A stretch of DNA of 16,513 bases from Desulfonatronospira sp. (GTDB lineage: Bacteria; Desulfobacterota; Desulfovibrionia; Desulfovibrionales; Desulfonatronovibrionaceae): NCBI GenBank assembly GCA_003563255.1, contig PWSL01000250.1, forward strand, positions 1-16,513. Direction: 5' to 3'. A program made the translations under genes and the position numbers. Shown here in pieces: positions 5,304-13,401 of the stretch; the first letter of the stretch is position 1, and each line of letters opens with the position of its first letter. The notes beneath the pieces are model-generated. The model saw only the letters and a program-made list of their open reading frames with translations, ran no database searches and was not told where the DNA came from.

Positions 5304-6941
5304 CTACCTGCAGACAGTAAACAGGGAATGATTGGTGCCGCTGCGTTGAAAAATCATGATATCCCGGCAAAGCTGGCTCATGATTTCAAGGCCCCTGCCT
5401 CTCTCAGAATCTAAAGGATTTCTGTCCATAATGGATTTGACTGAAACATAGTTCCATTCTTTACCGGCATCAAGAAAAAGTATCCTGCAGATTTCATTGT
5501 TTAGACTTATACTCAGAAAAAAGTCCTGGTCCTTAGGCAGGCCAGAATGATCAATGATATTCATTCCGAATTCGTGGACCACCATGCGTACCGCCCAGCT
5601 GGAGTTTTCGGGCCAGTTCAGCTGCAGAAGAAGCTCCTGGATATTTCTGGCACAATCCTCTACATGGACCGGGCTGCATTGCACCCGCCCGGACCACAGG
5701 CTGTTTTCCGGGTCTTTATGATAAATGGTCAGAATGCTGCAGTCATCATTACTGATGTCGCAGCCCTGCTCCTTTATCAGATCCACAATACGGCCGGCTG
5801 GATTCAGAGCCTGAGACACCTGACTCGAACCGACAATCTCCTGCAAATCCACTGGCCTGCATTTTTTTTCAGCAGCAGTCTTGTGAGACTCCACCAGGCC
5901 GTCCGTATACAGAACAATACTCATGCCCGGCAAGGCTGGTATTACTATTTCATCGGAGGTGTGGGCGATATCTGCAGGAGCAATGGCCAGACCTACTGGA
6001 TAAACCCCTTTTTCAAGGTTAACATCAGAATCATGGGGGTACAGCACTGCCTGGGGATGGCCGCAACTGATGCAGCGCCAGACTGAATCCTCTGGATCAA
6101 AAAAGCCCATGAACATGGTTGCGTAATACTCCGGCTCGTGGACATACTGCAAAAAGCGCTGATGAATGACATTGCACACAGCTGCCGGACCCTTTTCATG
6201 CATGGCTTGAACTGTCTCTCCGGCCAGGACCCGCAAAAGCATGGACAGCATGGACGGGGCTACCCCATGGCCTGCAACGTCCCCTATGATGACGCAGACC
6301 TTGCCCCCGGAAAGGCTGAAGACATCAAAAAAATCCCCACCCACGGAAATATGCGGCTCGTATGCGCTGTAAATCTCCATTTGAGAATCGATATAAGGGT
6401 CCATGGACAGAACCTTGCGTTGCAGCGCTCCGGCAACATTCAGTTCCTGCTGGATTTTCTCCTGCCATTTTAAAAGCTCCATGTTGCTCTGCTGCAGTTC
6501 CGACAGGAGCAAGAACCTTTGCTGCTTGATTTGGTAGAGCTCCACAGCCTGCAGCAGGGTAGCTCTGAATTCCTTGACTACCTGAATGGGTTTGAGGATA
6601 TAGCGGTACACCTCTCCCTTGTTTATGGAATCCACGATCTGGTCCAGGTCAGCTGCACCGCTTAGAACCATGCGCACTATATGCGGCTTACGCTTGCGGA
6701 CTTCTTTTAGAAAGGTCATGCCATCCATGACCGGCATTTTTACGTCCGAAACAACGACATGCACATCTTCAGCCTCGATTACCTCCAGGCCCTCGGCAGC
6801 TGAGTTTGCAAAAAACTTCCCATAGGGTTCCCGCAAGAGAAAACGCTTCAATGAATCCAGGATTTGTATTTCATCATCCACAAACAAAATATTGATGTTT
6901 TCTATCCCCTTGATTTCCCGGGGGTCTATAGACTCTTGCAT
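5304..6941 (-). CDS. HsbR-like response regulator: receiver, PP2C/SpoIIE phosphatase, RsbW-like kinase
   Basis: 545 aa. The receiver (16-125) has an intact pocket: Asp22-Asp23, phosphoacceptor Asp66 (SDVKMPVMDG), Ser94 and Lys117. A helical, probably coiled-coil linker spans 126-185. The PP2C/SpoIIE domain (about 190-408) has GGDFFD (201-206), GDVAGHG (220-226), ISCGHP (291-296), LYTDG (344-348) and NDDCS (398-402), so the metal-binding acids are present. The C-terminal GHKL domain (about 415-545) has HEFGMNIIDHS (N box Glu457, Asn461), DAG (491-493) and RGRGLEIM (514-521), as in RsbW. Proteins of this order (P. aeruginosa HsbR, Shewanella CrsR) phosphorylate and dephosphorylate a STAS partner depending on receiver phosphorylation. 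The STAS protein at 3815-4156 is the obvious substrate. The ATG at 6941 has only a weak ribosome site. It lies 50 bp after the preceding kinase. Confidence 0.93.
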   Translation of the reverse strand: MQESIDPREIKGIENINILFVDDEIQILDSLKRFLLREPYGKFFANSAAEGLEVIEAEDVHVVVSDVKMPVMDGMTFLKEVRKRKPHIVRMVLSGAADLDQIVDSINKGEVYRYILKPIQVVKEFRATLLQAVELYQIKQQRFLLLSELQQSNMELLKWQEKIQQELNVAGALQRKVLSMDPYIDSQMEIYSAYEPHISVGGDFFDVFSLSGGKVCVIIGDVAGHGVAPSMLSMLLRVLAGETVQAMHEKGPAAVCNVIHQRFLQYVHEPEYYATMFMGFFDPEDSVWRCISCGHPQAVLYPHDSDVNLEKGVYPVGLAIAPADIAHTSDEIVIPALPGMSIVLYTDGLVESHKTAAEKKCRPVDLQEIVGSSQVSQALNPAGRIVDLIKEQGCDISNDDCSILTIYHKDPENSLWSGRVQCSPVHVEDCARNIQELLLQLNWPENSSWAVRMVVHEFGMNIIDHSGLPKDQDFFLSISLNNEICRILFLDAGKEWNYVSVKSIMDRNPLDSERGRGLEIMSQLCRDIMIFQRSGTNHSLFTVCR

Positions 6942-6991
6942 ATTCTGACTCTGATTTATTGTATCAGTTTATTGTAGATAGTTGATAACTT

Positions 6992-8740
6992 TTAACTTCT
7001 CTTATGCCTGACCGGCAGAACAATGTGAAAAGTGGTGCCCTGCTGCTCATCACTCTCCACGCTTAAAGACCCATTGTGTTTGCGTACAATGATATCATAC
7101 GAAATGCTCAGCCCCAGTCCTGTCCCCCTTCCGGTGGGTTTGGTGGTGAAAAAAGGGTCAAAGATACGTCTGAGGACTTCTTCTTCGATCAAGGGTCCAT
7201 TGTTGGATATATCACAATATACATAGTCTTCATCAGACCAGGTACGCACTTGAATTTTGCCTGGCCGCGGCATCTGAGTATCTTCCAGGGCCTGAGCCGC
7301 GTTAACTATAATATTTAAAATCACCTGGTTGATTTCGCCAGGTATACATTCTATTTCCGGGATATCCCCAAGTTCGGTTAGAACCTCTGCATGGTTCTTG
7401 TAATTATTGTGAGTCAAAACCAGTGTATCTTTAACCCCCCTGTTCAGATCAAACAATATAAATTCCTCTGCAGAATCATTCCTGGAAAAATTGCGCATAC
7501 TGTCAACGATCTTTGCAATACGCTGAAATCCATCCCTGGACTGTTCAAACAACTTGTCCAGGTCGCTCAAAACAAAATCCAGGGAATATTTTTTTTCAAG
7601 TTCATAGGCCTGGGACAAAAGCCTGTCCTGTTCACTTGAACCCGGGTCGGCCTGAAGTGCCTGCTTGTAGCTTTGTATAACCTCAACGATAATCTGGATC
7701 TCTTCCTGCAGTGTTTCAAAATTCATGGACACAAACCCCACGGGATTATTGAGCTCGTGGGCTGCGCCTGCAGCCAGCTGTCCTATGGCCGCCATTCTTT
7801 CTCCCAGAATCAGTCTCTGCTGAACCTCCCCGAGTTGGCGACTGCGCTCTTCCACTTTCTGCTCCAGGGTGGCGTTCAGTTGGCGCAACTCATTTCGGCT
7901 CTTGCGCAGGGACTCTTCCATGCGCTTCCTTTCGGTAATGTCTCGCTTGAATCCGCAAAGCCCAACTATATTGCCATCTGCATCAAATATTGGAGTCTTA
8001 TAGAATTCCACCCATGTTTTCCTGCCTTGTTCCTGGATCAAGTCTTCCCAGTTCATTTTATCACCGCTCTGCATTATTCTGGCGTCCTGACGCACATACC
8101 GCCGTCCCGTGGATTCCGGCCAGACATGCAGGGCATTTTTACCCAGGATATCTTTCCGGGACAGACCGCTTTCGCGGCAAAAGACCTCGTTAACAGCCAG
8201 GTAATTCCCTTGGGTGTCTTTGAGCCAGGCTGAAAAAGGAAGGTTGTCCAGCAAGGCCTTCTGCTGGGCCTGAACCAGCTGCAGGGACTGTTCGGCCTGC
8301 CTGCGCTGCAGGGCCTCCATGCAGGCCCTGCATGCCCTGGACAACATCAATGTAATATGTTTGAGTTCTTTTAAAAATACAGGGTCAAGGGCCTTCTTGC
8401 GACCCAGGACGAGCATTCCGAAACCGGGAAGACTGAAGCCGTAATACAGGCCCTGTTCACGCTCCAGTATCTCCACAAAATCACTTTGTCCCTGCCCGGA
8501 AGCCTTTTGAAAAAGCGAACTAGTCAATTCCTCCCATAATGGCTGGTCCTGCATAACCCTGGGCAATACCAGGCTTGTATGCAGACCTTGAGCATCTTCC
8601 TGGACCACGCCGACCAGGCTGCAGTTGAGTTTACGCAGGAAAATTGGAAGAGAATTCCTGAGCAATACTTCCAGCTCAAATTCTCCGCTGATGGACAGAG
8701 CCATTTCCAGGACAATTTCCTGATGCAGTTGATCTTTCAA
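6992..8740 (-). CDS. PAS sensor histidine kinase with GAF-like Cys-containing N-terminal domain
   Basis: 582 aa, no membrane segment, so probably cytoplasmic. Residues 1-145 form a GAF-like domain closely matching that of the hybrid kinase at 10009-13401, both with [13 protein letters not shown](N/D)C and RACRxC; here Cys40, Cys137 and Cys140. A PAS domain (about 160-275) ends in FKRDITERKR. A coiled coil follows (276-315), then HisKA with GAAHELNNPVG (phospho-His328) and HATPase with NIIVNAAQAL (Asn480) and GRGTGLGLS (538-546). The usual Asp of the adenine-binding box is Asn513 (SNNGPLI), a change seen in some active kinases. The start is TTG at 8740: GAGG lies 6 nt upstream, an in-frame TGA lies just above, and the paralogue starts at almost the same place. 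Its target is unknown; the regulator 50 bp downstream is a candidate. Confidence 0.92.
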   Translation of the reverse strand: MKDQLHQEIVLEMALSISGEFELEVLLRNSLPIFLRKLNCSLVGVVQEDAQGLHTSLVLPRVMQDQPLWEELTSSLFQKASGQGQSDFVEILEREQGLYYGFSLPGFGMLVLGRKKALDPVFLKELKHITLMLSRACRACMEALQRRQAEQSLQLVQAQQKALLDNLPFSAWLKDTQGNYLAVNEVFCRESGLSRKDILGKNALHVWPESTGRRYVRQDARIMQSGDKMNWEDLIQEQGRKTWVEFYKTPIFDADGNIVGLCGFKRDITERKRMEESLRKSRNELRQLNATLEQKVEERSRQLGEVQQRLILGERMAAIGQLAAGAAHELNNPVGFVSMNFETLQEEIQIIVEVIQSYKQALQADPGSSEQDRLLSQAYELEKKYSLDFVLSDLDKLFEQSRDGFQRIAKIVDSMRNFSRNDSAEEFILFDLNRGVKDTLVLTHNNYKNHAEVLTELGDIPEIECIPGEINQVILNIIVNAAQALEDTQMPRPGKIQVRTWSDEDYVYCDISNNGPLIEEEVLRRIFDPFFTTKPTGRGTGLGLSISYDIIVRKHNGSLSVESDEQQGTTFHIVLPVRHKRS

Positions 8741-8746
8741 ACATTG

Positions 8747-8750
8747 CCTC
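8747..8750 (-). promoter_or_regulatory. Shine-Dalgarno GAGG supporting a TTG start
   Basis: GAGG on the minus strand is 6 nt before TTG at 8740. A nearby ATG (8744-8742) is in a different frame and opens a short frame across the kinase N-terminus, so it is not the kinase start. The repeat at 8751 begins immediately upstream of these four bases. Confidence 0.65.
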
Positions 8751-8890
8751 GATGTATGTCAGCGCTTTGCATGTGGCACGGGGACTGTCCCGCAATAATT
8801 TTTCCAAGGCCAACAGCAGAAATTTGTTCATCAGAAAAAAAATAAATACGCAACTGTCACCTGCTTTCCTTAAAAGCAAAACAGATACTC
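8751..8890. repeat. Nested palindromic repeat, type B arms, diverged copy
   Basis: TCAGCGCTTTGCATGT (8759-8774) and the following bases to GGGGACT nearly equal the left arm at 14613-14640. CTGCTTTCCTTA and ACAGATACT (8861-8889) match the right arm at 14714-14744. The core (8780-8861) is worn: GGGGACTGTCCCGCAATAAT at one side and AATAAATACGCAACTGTCAC at the other. It fills the gap between the HD-GYP gene and the kinase; no gene is in it. Confidence 0.8.
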
Positions 8891-8909
8891 TGCCGGCAAG
8901 GACATAGCT

Positions 8910-9911
8910 TCAGACCTCCCTGAATCTCTCCAGAGTCTCTATAAACTCGTCCTCGCATTCCAGGAAGACGTCCACCAGGGTGGGATCAAAATGCGAACCC
9001 TTGCCGTCTCTGATTATGGCCCGTGTCTTTTCATGGGAGAAGGCGTCCTTGTACACTCTTTTGGAGGCCAGTGCGTCATAGACGTCTGCTACAGCCAGGA
9101 TCCTGGAGGCAAGGGGGATATCCTCTCCGGCAAGGCCGTCCGGATACCCTGATCCGTTCCATTTCTCATGGTGATACCTGGCGATATCCGCGGACATCCT
9201 CAGATAATTGGCTTTGGGATTCTGCTGGATGGTGCTTTTGAGGGTATCGTAGCCGATGGTGGTGTGGGTTTTCATGATCTCAAACTCTTCCTCGTCCAGT
9301 CTGCCTGGTTTGAGGAGGATATGGTCCGGTATGCCCACCTTGCCGATATCGTGCAGGGGACTGGTGGAGTAAATGTCGTCGATGAAACGCCGGTTTACGA
9401 TATCCTGATACATGGAATTGCGCAGCAGAAACTCGGAAACAATACGGCAGTAACTCTGGATTCTTTCTAAGTGCAGCCCGGTCTCGGGATCCCTGGTCTC
9501 GGCAAGTTTGGCCATGGCGAATATGACTGTGTCCTTGCTCTGCAGACTGAAGATACGCTCGCTGGCTTTAAGTCTCACCAGCAGTTCAGACTTATCCACC
9601 GGCTTGGTAAGGTAGTCGTCCACTCCGGACTCGAATCCCCGGATCAGGTCGGTGGAATCATCCCTGGAAGTAATCATGATAATGTAGGTGTATTCATCCC
9701 CTTCAGAGGCCCTGACCCGGGAAATGAGCTCCAGTCCATCCATTACCGGCATGTTCCAGTCCGTGAGAATGATCCTGGGACGGTGCTCGTGCCAGAGCTT
9801 CAGGGCTTCCTTGCCGTCTGCAGCTGCAATGGGCTCATACCCTGTGTTCCTGGCGTACAGGGAAAGAGTCTTGCGGCTTATCTTGTCGTCTTCAACAACC
9901 AGTACTTTCAT
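8910..9911 (-). CDS. Response regulator with HD-GYP c-di-GMP phosphodiesterase domain
   Basis: 333 aa. The receiver (1-120) begins MKVLVVEDD and keeps Asp8-Asp9, phosphoacceptor Asp51 (TDWNMPVMDG), Thr81 and Lys103. The HD-GYP domain (about 125-330) has His187-Asp188 in SPLHDIGKVGIPD, the His pair at 247-248 in RYHHEKWNGSGYPDG, the GYP at 255-257 and ILAVADVYDAL (271-281). These are the metal-binding and signature residues of active RpfG-type enzymes, which hydrolyse cyclic di-GMP to pGpG or GMP in the cytoplasm. Low c-di-GMP usually disfavours matrix production. I use the ATG at 9911, with AAAAGG a few nt upstream; a TTG at 9938 is in frame but has no ribosome site. The kinases on either side are candidate partners. 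A conserved 8-bp inverted repeat lies in its leader. Confidence 0.93.
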   Translation of the reverse strand: MKVLVVEDDKISRKTLSLYARNTGYEPIAAADGKEALKLWHEHRPRIILTDWNMPVMDGLELISRVRASEGDEYTYIIMITSRDDSTDLIRGFESGVDDYLTKPVDKSELLVRLKASERIFSLQSKDTVIFAMAKLAETRDPETGLHLERIQSYCRIVSEFLLRNSMYQDIVNRRFIDDIYSTSPLHDIGKVGIPDHILLKPGRLDEEEFEIMKTHTTIGYDTLKSTIQQNPKANYLRMSADIARYHHEKWNGSGYPDGLAGEDIPLASRILAVADVYDALASKRVYKDAFSHEKTRAIIRDGKGSHFDPTLVDVFLECEDEFIETLERFREV

Positions 9912-9950
9912 AAGACCTTTTGTATTTTTTGTGTGCAAACCTGTTAATCT

Positions 9951-9988
9951 CTGGTCATTAAGCCCGGGGGATCATCTGCCATGACCAG
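9951..9988. promoter_or_regulatory. Inverted repeat in the leader of the HD-GYP gene
   Basis: CTGGTCAT (9951-9958) and ATGACCAG (9981-9988) are perfect inverted repeats with a 22-bp spacer, inside the 97-bp gap between the hybrid-kinase stop and the HD-GYP start. It could be an RNA stem-loop or an operator with half-sites about three helical turns apart. There is no T-run, so a rho-independent terminator is unlikely. Confidence 0.35.
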
Positions 9989-10008
9989 CTGAATGTAACG
10001 CCCCGGTC

Positions 10009-13000
10009 TTATTCCCCTGCCTGCAACTCAACTTCCTGTGTCTGGAAAAACGCCCTGGCTTCCGCCTCGAACCTCTGGGCCTCCCGTTGCAGAAGCTGCA
10101 TCTCTTTATGTGCCTCCTGCCAGTTTTCCTGCCGGGAGCTGTGCATGATATTGGCGCAGTGCAGCCTTATCCTTTCCGCGCCAGTATACCCGGCCGAACC
10201 TTTGAGCTTGTGGGCCAGCCTGTCGGCATCACCTGCCTCGTGCCTGGCCAGGGCCGCCTGAATATGCTCCGGCTCCACCTGGAGGTCGCTCAAGAAGTCC
10301 TGCATTATTTCCGCAGCGATTTCCAGATCCTGTTCATACCTGTCCATAAAATCCCTGGTATTAAATACCTGGTACTCATCATGCCCTGGCGGCTGCCCGG
10401 AATCCTCTTCTGCCCCGGCCCTTTCATCCCGGCCTTTCCCGTCCTGCAGGTCAAAAAAGCCGGCCGGAAGGTGCTTCTTAAGCATTGCCAGCAGCTCAAT
10501 CTTTTGCACCGGCTTGGCGATATAATCCGTCATGCCGGCACTCAGGCATTTTTCCCTGTCGCTGGGCATGGCGTTGGCGGTCAGGGCGATTATGGGAATT
10601 CTGGGATTCCGGGATTCTGGAATTGAGGGATTTGGGGATTTAGGGATTTGGGAATTTAGGGATTCAGGGATTGAGGGATTTGGGGATTTAGGGATTTGGG
10701 GATTGGGGGATTCTAAGATTTCCTCTGCAACCTCCACTCCAAGATCTTTGTCCTCTGTCCCCTGCTCCATGCTTCTTATCCGCCGCGTGGCTTCCAGTCC
10801 GTCCATGACCGGCATCTGGACATCCATGAGGACCAGGTCGAAAGAATCCTCCTGCATCTTTTCAAGGGCTTCCTGTCCGTTTTCAACAGAAACCAGGCCG
10901 CCTGCAGTGTCTTTGAGCATGATCTGCACAGATCTGCGGTTGATATGGTTGTCATCCACCAGAAGTATCCTTGGGCCTGCACCTGCAGCAGGCCCGGCCT
11001 GCACTTCATGCGCATTCTCCTGCCTGACTGGTGCGGCAGGCTGCAGTGGCCTTTTGTTATCCCCCTTGCGTCCATGCAGGCACGCCTTTATGCCTGCAAG
11101 AAGGTCCTCGCTGTTGACGGGCTTGGGCAGATATGAGTCAAACCCTTTCTGAAAAAACTCACCAGAACTTACCTGCCCCCAGAGCGAACTAACGGCAATA
11201 AGCCCCATACCCTTTTCCTGGTCCTGCTCCCTGATCCTGCTGGCCAGTTCGATACCGTCCATGCCCGGCATGGCATGATCAACAAGGGCAAAGTCAAAGC
11301 TTTTCCCCTGCTGGTGGTTCTGGTTCAAAATATCCAGGGCCTGATATGCGTCTGCCGCACTCTCATGCTCCACCCCCCACTTCTCCAGGTATCCGGCCAG
11401 GATTTTACGGTTGATGGCATTATCATCCACTATCATGGCCCGCATTCCGCTCAACTCACTGTCTTCAATGAACTCCGAAGCATCGTCTGCATAGCCTATA
11501 TCCAGCTCGAAAAAGAAAGTCGAGCCCTCCCCCTCCCGGCTCATGACCTGCAGATCGCCGCCCATGAGCCGGACAAGGCTCCTGCTGATGGCCAGTCCCA
11601 GGCCGGTCCCGCCGTGCCTGCGGGTGGAAGAGTAGTCCACCTGGGTAAAATGCTCGAAGATCTTCTCCTGCATGTGCACGGGGATGCCCACCCCTGTATC
11701 CTGCACCGATATTTTGAGCCGGGCCTTCTCCTCACCTGCTTCTGCAAGACTCACCTGCACCAGTATATAGCCCTTTTCGGTGAATTTGACGGCATTGCCC
11801 ACTAAGTTATACAAGATCTGCCTGAGACGCAGATTGTCCCCCCGCACCCTTCTGGGAGCCTGCAGGTCGTAGTCCACCAGCAGTTCCACCTCTTTGCTTC
11901 TGGCCCTTTTGGTCAGAAGCAGCATGACCCTGGAAATTTCCCTTTCCAGGTCAAAATTCTGCCGGGTAAGCTCTAACCTGCCAGCCTCGATCCTTGAAAA
12001 ATCAAGGATATCGTTTATGATGTTCAAAAGAGACTCCGAGGAAATGGCGGCCATGTCCACGTATTCTCTCTGCTCCGGTCCCAGGCTGGTTTCTTCCAGC
12101 AGGCTCATCATGCTCACCACACCGTTTAAGGGCGTTCTTATTTCGTGGCTCATGTTGGCCAGAAAATCGCTTTTGGCCCTGGAGGCCTCCTCTGCTGCAT
12201 CCCTGGCCCTGATGATCTCCTTTTCGTAATTTTTGCGCTGACTTATATCGGAGTAAACCGCAAACCCTCCGGTAATGTTTCCATCCACCAGCACCGGACC
12301 GCCCTTAAGCAGGACTTCCCTTGGCTCGCCGTCCCTGGAATACCTGGTGCACTCCATCTCCACCTTTTCCCCTGCAAGTATCCTGTAGGCCCCGTAATGC
12401 GTCTCTTTTCCCTCAGGATCCACCACATCTATGATATTTCTGCCCCTGACCTCTTCCAGGTCATGCCCGAACATCTCGGTAAAACGCGTGTTGACGTTGA
12501 AAATTTTGAGGTCGGCGTCAAAATAGACCATTGCGTCGCTGGTGTTGGTAAAAAGAGACTCGAACTGGGCCTTCTGGGTCAGAAGCTTTTTTTCGGACCT
12601 TTTGCGCTGGGTAATATCCCTTAACTGCTCCACCACCAGGTGAACACTGCCCTGGGAATCGAAGACCGGCTGGGAAATGCACTCCAGATACCTGTCATAT
12701 TCCGGCAGGTATTTTTCTTTGAAGCCCTGCCTGCCGGTTCTGACGGCCCGGGCCGAGGTACACGAACTGCAGGGCACTGACCTGCCGATGAGTTCGTAGC
12801 ATTTTCTTCCTTTCACCTCCTCTGGCGTAAGACCCAGAAAATCATACCCGGCCCGGTTGTACCTGATCATGGTATGATCCGGTTTTTGAATTCCTATGAT
12901 GTCCGGGATGGAATCCAGTGTAGCTTCCAGCAGGGCCTTGGAGTTGGAAAGCTCTTCCTCGGCCTGCCTGCGCTTTTCCACTTCCAGGCAGGAGCGGCAG

Positions 13001-13401
13001 GCCCTGGCCAGCATTGCAGTCAGGGGCAGCAGTTCATTGATGAGAAATGGCTCGAAACTCCTGGATCGCGAAAGCACCAGGATACCAAAGTCCTGCAGCC
13101 TGAAAGCGTAATGAAAGCTGTCCTGTTCCTGCAGCAGCAACCAGTCCTGAAAGCCGTCTGTATCCGCTTCCCGGGCAAGCTGCTGCAGCATAGCGGCAAA
13201 ATCCTCATTTCTGGACATGTACCTGGGCAGGCACAGTACTATGCCTTTGTCATCTGCGGTATTGACCACGGCTGCAGCAGTGCAGTCCAGCTTGCGCAGA
13301 AACTGCGGCATGCACTTCTTGAGAAGCTTCTCCAGGTCGAACTCGCCGCTGATGGAAAGGGCCAGTTCCAGCAACACGTCCTTGTAAAATTCATTCTGCA
13401 T
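10009..13401 (-). CDS. Hybrid histidine kinase: GAF-like, PAS, PAS, HisKA, HATPase, REC, REC, HPt
   Basis: 1130 aa, no membrane segments. The GAF-like N-terminus (1-145) is paralogous to that of the 582-aa kinase (Cys40, Cys135, Cys138). PAS1 (about 155-268) carries a Cys cluster (Cys201, Cys211, Cys214) and ends [11 protein letters not shown]2 (about 275-392) follows, then HisKA with [11 protein letters not shown] (His419). HATPase has [10 protein letters not shown] (Asn536), DTGVGI (568-573) and GGTGLGLA (597-604). REC1 (655-775) keeps Asp659-Asp660, Asp708 and Lys760. REC2 (810-980) keeps Asp816-Asp817, Asp860, Thr941 and Lys963, but has a Ser/Pro-rich insert at about 897-936 before its fourth strand. 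The HPt domain (about 1010-1115) has AHKLKGSA with His1064. A BarA/EvgS-like multistep phosphorelay is expected. The start is ATG at 13401, overlapping the FIST gene by 11 bp, with GGGAG upstream. Confidence 0.94.
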   Translation of the reverse strand: MQNEFYKDVLLELALSISGEFDLEKLLKKCMPQFLRKLDCTAAAVVNTADDKGIVLCLPRYMSRNEDFAAMLQQLAREADTDGFQDWLLLQEQDSFHYAFRLQDFGILVLSRSRSFEPFLINELLPLTAMLARACRSCLEVEKRRQAEEELSNSKALLEATLDSIPDIIGIQKPDHTMIRYNRAGYDFLGLTPEEVKGRKCYELIGRSVPCSSCTSARAVRTGRQGFKEKYLPEYDRYLECISQPVFDSQGSVHLVVEQLRDITQRKRSEKKLLTQKAQFESLFTNTSDAMVYFDADLKIFNVNTRFTEMFGHDLEEVRGRNIIDVVDPEGKETHYGAYRILAGEKVEMECTRYSRDGEPREVLLKGGPVLVDGNITGGFAVYSDISQRKNYEKEIIRARDAAEEASRAKSDFLANMSHEIRTPLNGVVSMMSLLEETSLGPEQREYVDMAAISSESLLNIINDILDFSRIEAGRLELTRQNFDLEREISRVMLLLTKRARSKEVELLVDYDLQAPRRVRGDNLRLRQILYNLVGNAVKFTEKGYILVQVSLAEAGEEKARLKISVQDTGVGIPVHMQEKIFEHFTQVDYSSTRRHGGTGLGLAISRSLVRLMGGDLQVMSREGEGSTFFFELDIGYADDASEFIEDSELSGMRAMIVDDNAINRKILAGYLEKWGVEHESAADAYQALDILNQNHQQGKSFDFALVDHAMPGMDGIELASRIREQDQEKGMGLIAVSSLWGQVSSGEFFQKGFDSYLPKPVNSEDLLAGIKACLHGRKGDNKRPLQPAAPVRQENAHEVQAGPAAGAGPRILLVDDNHINRRSVQIMLKDTAGGLVSVENGQEALEKMQEDSFDLVLMDVQMPVMDGLEATRRIRSMEQGTEDKDLGVEVAEEILESPNPQIPKSPNPSIPESLNSQIPKSPNPSIPESRNPRIPIIALTANAMPSDREKCLSAGMTDYIAKPVQKIELLAMLKKHLPAGFFDLQDGKGRDERAGAEEDSGQPPGHDEYQVFNTRDFMDRYEQDLEIAAEIMQDFLSDLQVEPEHIQAALARHEAGDADRLAHKLKGSAGYTGAERIRLHCANIMHSSRQENWQEAHKEMQLLQREAQRFEAEARAFFQTQEVELQAGE
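10592..10713. repeat. In-frame GGGATT-rich minisatellite inside the hybrid kinase
   Basis: Plus-strand GGGATT/GGGAATT words recur across about 120 bp. A 31-bp block starting ATTGAGGGATTTGGGGATTT occurs exactly at 10622-10652 and again at 10670-10700, a period of 48 bp (16 codons). The minus-strand translation is a Ser/Pro/Asn-rich peptide ([13 protein letters not shown] twice), placed between helix 3 and strand 4 of the second receiver. The reading frame is kept. Confidence 0.9.

Noticed and set aside
10592..10713. Short direct repeats considered as a CRISPR array
   Set aside because: The units are short GGGATT words without unique spacers, they stay in frame within a kinase gene, and no cas gene is present.
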